From positions 1 to 47,328 of the forward strand of contig NZ_JACMYK010000048.1 in the NCBI RefSeq assembly GCF_020889785.1: a DNA stretch of 47,328 bases, given 5' to 3'. Shown here in pieces: positions 28,301 to 35,448 of the stretch. Origin of the DNA: Bradyrhizobium acaciae (GTDB lineage Bacteria > Pseudomonadota > Alphaproteobacteria > Rhizobiales > Xanthobacteraceae). A program made the translations under genes and the position numbers. Numbering within the stretch: the stretch's first letter is position 1; the number at the start of each line of letters is the position of its first letter. Below the pieces are notes generated by a model that was not told where the DNA came from, ran no database searches, and saw only the letters and a program-made list of their open reading frames with translations.

Positions 28301-31300
28301 GCCCGAGAGCCCGTTGGTATTGAAGCTCAGCGCCGCATGAGCTGAGCTGATCGTGGCCGTGACGGTGCCGGGGTCGGAATCGACGTCGGCGACGGACAGG
28401 CCGGAAATCGCGAGATTGGTATGCGAGAATGCGGTGCCGATCGAATTATCCGCCGGCACCGTCGCGGTCGGCGCATCGTCCACCGCAGTCACGCTTCCGG
28501 TCGTCGACCCCGTCCCGGTGTTGTTGCCGCCGTTCGCGGTGCCGCCGTCATCGTGCACGGTCAGGGTATAGGAGCGCGCGGTGGTGTCGGGGTTTTCGCT
28601 GGTGTTGTTGAACTGGATCAGGCCGAGCGCCGCATTGTAGTGCGCCAGCGTGTCGGTGCCGGTGAAGCTGATCGTTTCGGTGCCGGCGGTGCTGGTGATG
28701 TCGAAGTGGATGCCGCCGATATCGCCGCTGCTGCCGGCGTGCCCCGCAATCGAGAGCGCATCCGACGGCTTCAGATCGTTCAGCACGAAGGTCGCATCGG
28801 TCAGGTTGTTGCCTTCGGCGTCCGTGATCGTCAGGTTCGGCGTGATCGTGACCGGTGTCGAGTTCGCCGCCGGCGTGCCGTTCGGCGGTTCGGTGAATCC
28901 AGTGATGGCGCCGAAGCTGATCACCGGCGCGTCGTTGACCGGCGTGACGTGAATGGTCGCGGTCGAGGTGTTGCTGTCCAGCGAGCCGTCGTTGACGGTG
29001 AAGCTGACGGTGCGATCCGCCCCGGACGGATTGTCGCTGGAGTTGAAATAGGTGATGGAATCGAGCGCGGCCTTGTAGTTGGCGACGCTGGAGGAGCCGG
29101 TCAGCGTCAGCACGCCGGTCGCGGCATTATACGATCCGCTGATGCCGTTCTGGCCGACGAAGCCGAGCACGTCCTGGCCGGCGGCGAAGCCGCCGGTGAT
29201 GGCAACCGTGGCGCCCGCCATGTTGGCGCTGTCGACGTCGGACACGCTGACCGACGCGTCGATCACGGTCGCGACCTGGTTCTCGATGTAGTTCAGCGTG
29301 CCGCCGGCTGTCGTGACCGGCGGATCGTTGACCGGCGTGACGTTGATGGTGTCGGTGACCGGCGTGGAGTTCGCCGCGCCGTCATTGGCGATGATGGTCA
29401 CCGTGCGCGCCAGGCCCGACGGGTTGTCGCTGGTGTTGACATAGGTCACCGACGCCAGCGCGGCCTGGTAGTTGGCGACCGTGTCGGTGCCGGTCAACGT
29501 CAGTTTGCCGGTCGCGGCATCGAACGTGCCGGTGATATTGGCGGTGTTGGTGAAACCCAGGATATCCTGGCCGTTGGCATAGTTGCCGGTGATCTGCACC
29601 GTCGCACCGGCCAGCGTGGTGTTGTCGACGTCGGTGACGGTGATCGCGGGGTCGAACGCGGTCGCGGCCTGGTTCTCGGTGTAGTTCAGGGTGTGGCCGG
29701 CGGTGACCACGGGCGGGTCGTTGACCGGGGTGACGTTGATGGTGTCGGTGACGGGCGTGCTGTCGAGCGTGCCGTCATTGGCGGTGATCGTCACGGTGCG
29801 CGCCAGTCCGGACGGATTGTCGCTGGTGTTGAAGTAAGTCACCGACGCCAGCGCGGCCTGGTAGTTCGCGACGCTGGAGGTGCCGGTCAGCGTCAGCGTT
29901 CCGGTCGCGGCGTCGAAAGAGCCTGTGATGCCGTTCTGCGGGTTGAAGCCGAGAACGTCCTCGCCGGGCACATAATTGCCGGTGATGTGCACCGTCGCGG
30001 ACACCAGATTGGCGTCGTCGGCGTCGGATACGGTGATCGCCGTATCGATCGCGGTCGCGGCCTGATTTTCCGTGTAGTTCAGGGTATGGCCGGCAGTCAC
30101 GACTGGTGCCTGATCGACGACGACCTGGATGATGAAGGTCTGCTGGCTGTGCAGCGTGCCGTCGGAGGAGTCGACCGTGACGTCGTAGGACGGGTTCGCG
30201 GGATCGAAGACGATCTTGGTCGGATCGGCGACCGTGACCTTGCCGGTGTTGGGGTCGATCGTGAAGCCGCCGCCGGAGGTGTCGCCGACCAGCGAATAGG
30301 TCACTGCGGGTCCGTTGACGTCGGTCGAGGACGCCGTCAGGTGGGCATAGCTGCCCACCGGCGCGCCGACCGCGACGCGGTTGGCGGCGCCGTCGCTGTC
30401 GGCCGGGGTCGACGGCGCGACGTCGGTGACGGCGATGGTGAACGTCTGCGAGCTCGCCAGCGTGCCGTCGCTGGCCTGGGCGGTTACCGTGTAGGAATGG
30501 GTGGGGCCGCTGCTCTCGTAATCGATCTTGGTGGGGTCGGTGACGGTGATAACACCCGTCGTCGCGTTGATGGTGAAGCCGCCGCCGGAGGTGTCGCCGA
30601 TCAGCGAATAGGTCACGGCCGGGCCGTTGACGTCGGTCGCGGACGCGGTGATGCCGACGGTCGAGCCGGCGGCCGCGCCCTCGGTGATCGTGTTGGTGGC
30701 GACGTCGGCATCGACCGGGGTCGACGGCGCGGCGTCGTTGACGGCGATGGTGAAGGTCTGCGAGCTCGTGAGCGTGCCGTCGCTGGCTTGCGCGGTCACC
30801 GTGTAGGAATGGGTCGGGCCGCTGCTCTCGTAGTCGATCTTGGTGGGATCGGCGACGGTGATGACGCCGGTTGTCGCATCGATGGTGAAGCCGCCGCCGG
30901 AAGTGTCGCCGATCAGCGAATAGGTCACGGCGGGACCATTGACGTCGGTCGAAGACGCGGTGACGCCGACCGTGGTGCCGGCGGCGCCGCCTTCGACGAC
31001 CCTGTTGGCCGCGGCGTCGCTGTCGACCGGGGCTGACGGCGCAACGTCGGAGACGTTGATGGTGAAGGTCTGCGAACTCCCAAGCGTGCCGTCGCTGGCT
31101 TGCGCGGTCACCGTGTAGGAATGGGTTGGGCCGCTGCTCTCGTAGTCGATCTTGGTCGGATCGGCGACGGTGACGACGCCGGTCGCGGCGTTGATGGTGA
31201 AGCCGCCGCCGGAGGTGTCGCCGATCAGCGAATAGGTCACGGTCGGGCCGTTGACGTCGGTTGCAGACGCTGTGATGCCGACGATGGAACCCGCGGCTGC

Positions 31301-33382
31301 GCCTTCAGCGACGGTGTTGGCGGCGACGTCGCTGTCGACCGGGGTCGACGGCGCGACGTCGGAGACGTTGATGGTGAAGCTCTGCGTGCTGGTGCCGCCC
31401 TGGCCGTCGCTGGTCTGCGCGGTGATGGTATAGCTGTGACCCGCGCCGCTGGTTTCGTAATCGATCTTGGTGGGATCGGCGACGGTGACGACGCCGGTTG
31501 TCGCATCGATCGTGAAGCCGCCGCCGGAGCTGTCGCCGACCAGCGAATAGGTGACCGGCGGGCCGTTGACATCGATCGAGGATACAGTGACTCCCACGGT
31601 GGTGCCGGCGGCGGCGCCTTCGGCGACCGAATTGGGCGTGGCATCGGCGTCGACCGGGGTCGAGGGCGGAGCGTTGGTGACGTCGATGGTGAAGGTCTGC
31701 GAGCTCGCGAGCGTGCCGTCGCTGGCGGTTGCCGTCACGGTGTAGGCGTGGCCGGGCGCGCTCTCGTAGTTGAGCTTGGTCGAGTCGGCGACGGTGATGA
31801 TGCCGGTCGTCGGATCGATCGCGAAACCGCCGCCGGAGGTGTCGCCGGTCAGTGAATAGGTGACGCCGGGACCGTTGACGTCGGTCGCGTGCGCGGTGAC
31901 GCCGACCGCGGTGCCGGTGGCCGCGCCCTCGACGACGTGGTTGGCGGTGGCATCGCTGTCGACCGGGGTCGATGGCGCGACGTCGGTGACGTTGATAGTG
32001 AAGGTCTGCGTGCTGGTCAGCGTGCCGTCGCTGGCCTGCGCGGTGATGGTGTAGGCGTGGCCGGGGGCGGTTTCGAAATCGATCTTGGTCGGATCGGCGA
32101 CGGTGACGACACCGGTCGCAGCATCGATGGTGAAGCCGTGCGCATCGCCGACCAGCGAATAGGTCACGGCGCCGCCATTGATGTCGGTGGCGTGCGCGGT
32201 GATCCCGACCGTGGTGCCGATCGCGGCGCCTTCCACCACCGAGTTGGCGGTGACGTCGGTATCGGTCGGTGCCGACGGCGGCGCGTCGGTGACGCCGATG
32301 GTGAAGGTCTGGGTCGACGAGGTCGCGCCGGCAGTTGCGTGCACGGTGATGGTGTAGGCGTGGCCGGGCGCGCTCTCATAGTCGAGCTTGGTCGGATCGC
32401 CCACCGTGACGACGCCGGTATTGGGATCGATCTTGAAGCCGCCGCCGGAGGTGTCGCCGGTCAGCGAGTAGGTGGTTGCCGGACCGTTCGGATCGACCGC
32501 TGACGCGGTGATGCCGACCAGCGTGTTGACGGCGGCGCCTTCGACCACGCTGTTGGCGGCGGGATTGACGTCGACCGGCGTCGACACCGGAACGTCGTTG
32601 ACGTTGATCGTGAAGCTCTGCGAACTGATGCCGCCATGGCCGTCGCTGGCCTGCACGGTGATGGTATAGGCGTGGCCCGGTGCGGTCTCGAAGTCGATTT
32701 TGGTGGAATCGGCGACGGTGACGACGCCGGTATTGGGATCGATCTTGAAGCCGCCGTTGGAAGAATCCGCCGTCAGCGAATAGGTGACGCCGGGGCCGTT
32801 GACGTCGGTCGACGCTGCGGTGATGCCGACCAGGGTATTGACCGCGGCGCCTTCGTTGACGGCATTGGCGACGGCGTTGCTGTCGACCGGCGTCGAGGGC
32901 GGCGCATTGCTGACCGCGATCACGAAGCTCTGCGACGAGACGAAGACGCCGTCGGTTGCCTGCACATTGACGATGTAGCTGCCGCCGGAGCTTTCGAAGT
33001 CGACCTTGGCGGGATCGGCGACCGAGACCACGCCGGTGTTCGGATCGACCTTGAAGCCGCCATGGGAGGAATCCGCGGTCAGCGAATAGGTGACGGGAAG
33101 GCCGATCAGGCTGCTCGACTGCGCGGTAATGCCGACCGAGGTGTTGGCTGCCGCGCCTTCGACGACGGTGTTGGTGCTGGAATTGGTGTCGGTCGGTGGC
33201 GCCAGGAAGCCCTGGACTGGCGGCCACAGCGTGCCGGGAGGGCAACCAAGGTAGAGATATTGCAGACCATACGTGTCGGCGAACGCCTGCGCGGCCGGAT
33301 CGAGGATGATATGTCCGGTTGGATCGAGGTGAAGCTCGGGGCGAGTTAAACCACCGATTGTATAGGCAGGTATGGTCGTCAT
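25358..33382 (-). CDS. Giant repeat surface/secreted protein with C-terminal zincin motif
   Basis: A 2674-residue protein with no Sec leader. From the N-terminus: a unique 63-residue head with the only cysteine noticed (YLGCPPGTLWPP); ten cadherin-like repeats of about 104 residues (64 to about 1088; core TDVNGPAVTYSL ... GFTIDATTGVVTVADPTKI); about five VCBS-like repeats (to about 1760; LNYTENQAAT, NTSDNPSGLARTVT, TPVND junctions); a beta-helix-like region (about 1762-2400; YIDNSTGGTSLNLGTQHDPY, many short G/N/T-rich turns); then a zincin-like domain with HELGHVLGLPD at 2542-2552 and a following DLMYIG, suggesting a Met-turn. The tail ends HHDLVV, acidic plus hydrophobic as in type I secretion substrates. 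The ATG at 33382 follows CAGGAG. Likely an adhesin or matrix protein with a protease-like domain; this role is inferred. Confidence 0.88.
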   Translation of the reverse strand: MTTIPAYTIGGLTRPELHLDPTGHIILDPAAQAFADTYGLQYLYLGCPPGTLWPPVQGFLAPPTDTNSSTNTVVEGAAANTSVGITAQSSSLIGLPVTYSLTADSSHGGFKVDPNTGVVSVADPAKVDFESSGGSYIVNVQATDGVFVSSQSFVIAVSNAPPSTPVDSNAVANAVNEGAAVNTLVGITAASTDVNGPGVTYSLTADSSNGGFKIDPNTGVVTVADSTKIDFETAPGHAYTITVQASDGHGGISSQSFTINVNDVPVSTPVDVNPAANSVVEGAAVNTLVGITASAVDPNGPATTYSLTGDTSGGGFKIDPNTGVVTVGDPTKLDYESAPGHAYTITVHATAGATSSTQTFTIGVTDAPPSAPTDTDVTANSVVEGAAIGTTVGITAHATDINGGAVTYSLVGDAHGFTIDAATGVVTVADPTKIDFETAPGHAYTITAQASDGTLTSTQTFTINVTDVAPSTPVDSDATANHVVEGAATGTAVGVTAHATDVNGPGVTYSLTGDTSGGGFAIDPTTGIITVADSTKLNYESAPGHAYTVTATASDGTLASSQTFTIDVTNAPPSTPVDADATPNSVAEGAAAGTTVGVTVSSIDVNGPPVTYSLVGDSSGGGFTIDATTGVVTVADPTKIDYETSGAGHSYTITAQTSDGQGGTSTQSFTINVSDVAPSTPVDSDVAANTVAEGAAAGSIVGITASATDVNGPTVTYSLIGDTSGGGFTINAATGVVTVADPTKIDYESSGPTHSYTVTAQASDGTLGSSQTFTINVSDVAPSAPVDSDAAANRVVEGGAAGTTVGVTASSTDVNGPAVTYSLIGDTSGGGFTIDATTGVITVADPTKIDYESSGPTHSYTVTAQASDGTLTSSQTFTIAVNDAAPSTPVDADVATNTITEGAAAGSTVGITASATDVNGPAVTYSLIGDTSGGGFTINATTGVITVTDPTKIDYESSGPTHSYTVTAQASDGTLASSQTFTIAVTDVAPSTPADSDGAANRVAVGAPVGSYAHLTASSTDVNGPAVTYSLVGDTSGGGFTIDPNTGKVTVADPTKIVFDPANPSYDVTVDSSDGTLHSQQTFIIQVVVDQAPVVTAGHTLNYTENQAATAIDTAITVSDADDANLVSATVHITGNYVPGEDVLGFNPQNGITGSFDAATGTLTLTGTSSVANYQAALASVTYFNTSDNPSGLARTVTITANDGTLDSTPVTDTINVTPVNDPPVVTAGHTLNYTENQAATAFDPAITVTDVDNTTLAGATVQITGNYANGQDILGFTNTANITGTFDAATGKLTLTGTDTVANYQAALASVTYVNTSDNPSGLARTVTIIANDGAANSTPVTDTINVTPVNDPPVTTAGGTLNYIENQVATVIDASVSVSDVDSANMAGATVAITGGFAAGQDVLGFVGQNGISGSYNAATGVLTLTGSSSVANYKAALDSITYFNSSDNPSGADRTVSFTVNDGSLDSNTSTATIHVTPVNDAPVISFGAITGFTEPPNGTPAANSTPVTITPNLTITDAEGNNLTDATFVLNDLKPSDALSIAGHAGSSGDIGGIHFDITSTAGTETISFTGTDTLAHYNAALGLIQFNNTSENPDTTARSYTLTVHDDGGTANGGNNTGTGSTTGSVTAVDDAPTATVPADNSIGTAFSHTNLAISGLSVADVDSDPGTVTATISSAHAALSFNTNGLSGFTNNNSHTVTLTGTAAQVNTALATLTYNSDDGFTGTDTVTLNVGDNGHNGTGGPLSSGAQTFHVGVVPQVFYIDNSTGGTSLNLGTQHDPYTSIAAFNAANPAGSGDYVVLEHGTGTYSEANGINLANGVNLIGGSHTLQFTNPVTGQVVTANAGSGSDPVIKVTGADNGIDLLGTSGHTITGVSIDTSASTGIGISDDGNNVGTVSMSDIVIKTASGAGMSFTHGGTITVTGSNNTITSGTGTALDVENTNIGSGNITFQSITSSGGSNNGIILSNTGTAAGNGGLHVTGDGSTAGSGGTITDKTGADGSTTQGSGIYLNNTKDVEISYLTMHDFQNYGIVGTSVTGLALGNTTVTGTNGDNVGGIGEGDVYFTGLSGTASVTNSTFTGAALDAFHVFNNSGQILNRITITGSTFATNSASGNQSGDALVFQATDGTFNATIQGSTFTSARGDLFQLDLHGGVSSDLVLGGATAALGNSFSNNNQNIVSGGGGITISSGGTGDHANLTFDIANNTMRDALGSALGISTGSGASSFTGTIDSNTIGVAGTANSGSAQGSDIGFITDGGANSSVTITNNHLYQYNNDGIYLQTGDAVDGGNALLTAIVMGNTVSNPGGFGNHGFELNAGTVAGDAQSVSLTLGGSGTQKNQFLGSGANGGTDIRLRDRDNTTVGLHAGDGTSYSGSATDTAAIASYVLAHNTVTTAPTVSVTAASTHGFGASPLLAADGGVQADVATPGETHLTQSELNSVVSSAIAQWAAAGASTAQLFLLHAVTFSVADLGGQIVGLESAGHITIDTAAAGHGWYIDPTPSDNFEFTHALNASGTDLLTDSSTAAAGHLDLLTTVTHELGHVLGLPDTISPSDVHDLMYIGLADGERRLPSAADVAKTGVTPSTSYTQQNFVFAQTDTFAGQQATNPSPTGASHSDLAAFAQNAQALTDLFSGQSSSGTAWWSGHETQLAAMGGTPVDNHVQTHHDLVV
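28100..30117 (-). repeat. In-gene tandem repeats: about five VCBS-like units
   Basis: Units of about 130 residues joined by TPVNDPPV-type linkers. The first three are close copies (AGHTLNYTENQAAT, then SVANYQAALASVTYFN and SDNPSGLARTV); the fourth and fifth are diverged. The DNA copies around 29330-30100 are visibly similar over long stretches. Confidence 0.8.
30118..33193 (-). repeat. In-gene tandem repeats: ten cadherin-like units, 312-base period in the centre
   Basis: Ten units of about 104 codons. Equivalent positions in the most alike copies start at 30431, 30743 and 31055, exactly 312 bases apart, and these copies share long near-identical runs (for example around the codons for DTSGGGFTI and SSGPTHSYTV). 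Outer units are more diverged, as expected when the centre is homogenised by recombination. Confidence 0.88.
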
Positions 33383-33416
33383 GAGCGCTCCTGCGACCGG
33401 CCTGGAAGCCGATCAA

Positions 33417-33462
33417 TATTTACAATTGTTGGGGACGATGACGTGTGAAGCCGTTCACACGT
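33417..33462 (-). promoter_or_regulatory. Candidate CRP/FNR-family site and promoter of the giant gene
   Basis: A perfect palindrome with nine-base arms ACGTGTGAA and TTCACACGT (33441-33449, 33454-33462) contains TGTGA-N6-TCACA, the classical CRP core. Reading leftward, TAAATA (33422-33417), preceded by TG, could be a -10 box. With a start about seven bases further on (near 33410), the palindrome centre (33451.5) falls near -41.5, the position used by class II activators. Translation starts at 33382. Confidence 0.5.
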
Positions 33463-33676
33463 TGAAGTTGACCGCCCGCGACCGGCGATCGCGCCGAGTC
33501 GCCTGCAATTCGAGAAGGCCGCGATGTCCGCGGAGCCGTGGCTGCAGCAAGGTCAAATGCGCTTGCCATTTACGTAGTCGCTTTCACACACTCGCGCCGC
33601 GACAAAACACAATGAATGTCCGAGAAAAATGCGGCCGGCCAACAAAATTCATGCTTTGGCAACCATGACCGTATTG

Positions 33677-33689
33677 GCGAAATTTTCGC
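33677..33689. promoter_or_regulatory. Perfect 13-base palindrome in the divergent region
   Basis: GCGAAATTTTCGC is a perfect palindrome around a central T, in the most A/T-rich part of the gap. It could be an operator for either flanking unit; nothing further supports this. Confidence 0.25.
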
Positions 33690-34143
33690 GTGTCAATGTG
33701 TGTGCGGATGACAACCGCGTCGTTAACGATGATTTCGTCTTGCAGCGAGAGGTAGAGTGATGGAACTCCACCGATCCTGGCATCTGCGCGCCGAGGTTGT
33801 TGCGCCAAAAGTCGAACCCGAGGCAGGGTGACGAATCCGTGAAGCGAGTTCGCGCTGTGATTGATTCGGGACGATCCGTCTGTGACCTTCCGCCTTCGAT
33901 AGGCCAGCCAAACTGCCCCTTTTCGTCGTCACGGTTTCGCGAGCGTGTCGTAAGGCTTTCAGACTACGCAACTATTTGCTTGATCCGGCCGCCATCTTGA
34001 ACAGACTGGGGTGCGGCCACATCTGTGACGTCCGCTGCCGCGACATTGCGGTGGTCCATCCGTGTTGAATCACCGCAATTTCGTTGCGACTTTCGTAGCC
34101 CTGCTTTGGTCGGCGTGCTTCGTGGTCTTTTGGGGAGAGGGAA

Positions 34144-35448
34144 TTGAGTTCGATTGACAGAACGGAGCGTCCGGTTCCGGTGAGCGGCGTCGAGCGTCAT
34201 TCGCTTCGCCGCCAGGAATTCGTCAGGGCATTCGTCAGGGCGTGCTGGCTCGGCCTTGCGCCGATTGGCTTGCTTGCCGCGCTGACGCTCGGCGGCTGCG
34301 ACGACAAGAGCGCGCAATCGCAGGCCGCGCCGCCGGCGCCGCCCGTGACCGTCGCACAGCCGGTCAAGCGCACCGTCACCGATTGGGACGAGTTCACCGG
34401 CCGCTTCGAGGCGATCGAGGAAGTCCAGGTCCGCGCCCGCGTCGGCGGCTTCGTCAACAGCGTCGAGTTCAAGGACGGTGCGATCGTCCATGCCGGCGAT
34501 CTGCTTTACATCATCGATCCGCGGCCGTTCGAGGCGGTCGTGCTGCAGGCCGAAGGTCAACTCGCCGACGCGCGCGCCAAGGGCGAGCTTGCCAAGCGCG
34601 ATCTCGAGCGCGGGCTCAACCTGGTGCAGACCAGCGCGGTCTCGGAGCAGGTCGTCGACCAGCGCCGCCAGGCGTTGCAGGCGGCGCGCGCAGCCGAGAC
34701 GCAAGCCGAGGGCACGCTGAAGGCCGCGCAGCTCAACGTCGAATTCACCCATGTGCTGGCGCCGATCACCGGCCGCGTCAGCCGCCATCTGGTGACCCCG
34801 GGTAACCTCGTGCAGGGCAGCGAGGGCGGCGCGACGCTGCTGACCTCGATCGTGTCGCTCGATCCGATCTACATCTATTTCGACGTCGACGAGGCGACCT
34901 ACCAGCGCAACAGCAAGCTGTGGTTCGAAGGCCGGCGGCCGAGCTCGCGCGACACGGCGAATCCGGTGCAGGTGACGCTGACCGGCGAGACCAAGCCCTC
35001 GCATGAAGGCAAGATGGACTTCCTCGACAACCGCCTCGATGTCTCGACCGCAACGCTGCGCAGCCGCGCGGTGATCCCGAACAAGGATCTTTCGATCCTG
35101 CCCGGCCAGTTCGGCCGCGTCCGCCTGATCGGCTCCTCGCCCTATGAGGCGCTGCTGATTCCGGACACCGCCATCGCCACCGACCAGTCGCGCAAGATCG
35201 TGTTCGTGGTCAAGGACGACAACACGGTGGAAGCAAGAGCGGTGACGCTCGGGCCGCTGGATGAGGGCCTGCGCGTGATCCGCGAAGGCCTCAAGCCGGA
35301 GGATCACGTGATCGTCGACGGGCTGCAGCGCGCCCGCGTCGGCGCCAAGGTGACGCCGAAAATAGCGCAGGCGCCTGCGGAAACTAAAGCTCCGGCAGGC
35401 GACAAGCCCGCTGCTGATGCCAAGCCCGCGGCAGGTGCGAAGCCATGA
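34144..35448 (+). CDS. RND efflux transporter periplasmic adaptor (AcrA/MexE-like lipoprotein)
   Basis: A 434-residue membrane-fusion protein. It starts with TTG at 34144 behind GGGGAGAGGG; a hydrophobic leader (WLGLAPIGLLAALTLGGC) has a lipobox with Cys52 as the acylation site. Then come the first biotinyl-lipoyl half (RARVGGFVNSVEFKDGAIVHAG), a coiled-coil hairpin (about 130-195, QLADARAKGELAKRDLERGL), the second lipoyl half (FTHVLAPITGRVSRHL), beta-barrel and membrane-proximal domains, and an Ala/Pro/Lys-rich low-complexity tail (KPAADAKPAAGAKP). It links the pump to an outer-membrane channel, not encoded here. ATGA overlap with the pump gene. Confidence 0.93.
   Translation: MSSIDRTERPVPVSGVERHSLRRQEFVRAFVRACWLGLAPIGLLAALTLGGCDDKSAQSQAAPPAPPVTVAQPVKRTVTDWDEFTGRFEAIEEVQVRARVGGFVNSVEFKDGAIVHAGDLLYIIDPRPFEAVVLQAEGQLADARAKGELAKRDLERGLNLVQTSAVSEQVVDQRRQALQAARAAETQAEGTLKAAQLNVEFTHVLAPITGRVSRHLVTPGNLVQGSEGGATLLTSIVSLDPIYIYFDVDEATYQRNSKLWFEGRRPSSRDTANPVQVTLTGETKPSHEGKMDFLDNRLDVSTATLRSRAVIPNKDLSILPGQFGRVRLIGSSPYEALLIPDTAIATDQSRKIVFVVKDDNTVEARAVTLGPLDEGLRVIREGLKPEDHVIVDGLQRARVGAKVTPKIAQAPAETKAPAGDKPAADAKPAAGAKP

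Larger units (their letters stand above)
33383..34143. other. Divergent 761-base intergenic region, richer in A+T than its surroundings
   Basis: It separates the giant gene (-) from the RND operon (+). It contains a CRP-like palindrome (33441-33462), an A/T-rich stretch around 33590-33740 and a perfect 13-base palindrome (33677-33689). Short open frames here show no ribosome sites or recognisable protein sequence. No regulator gene for the efflux operon is present. Confidence 0.6.

Noticed and set aside
28421..31036. An 871-codon open frame antisense to the giant gene
   Set aside because: Its translation is rich in Arg, Gly, Asp and Val in a pattern that mirrors the 312-base repeats on the other strand; it has no domain signature or ribosome site, and GC-rich repeat DNA readily gives such open shadow frames.
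30118..33193. Regular repeats that could be mistaken for a CRISPR or satellite array
   Set aside because: The repeats have a 312-base period, keep one reading frame throughout and encode cadherin-like domains; there are no short spacers or cas genes.
25358..33382. Giant protein as an RTX toxin
   Set aside because: No GGxGxDxUx nonapeptide runs were found; the repeats are cadherin-like and VCBS-like, and no toxin-activating acyltransferase is present.
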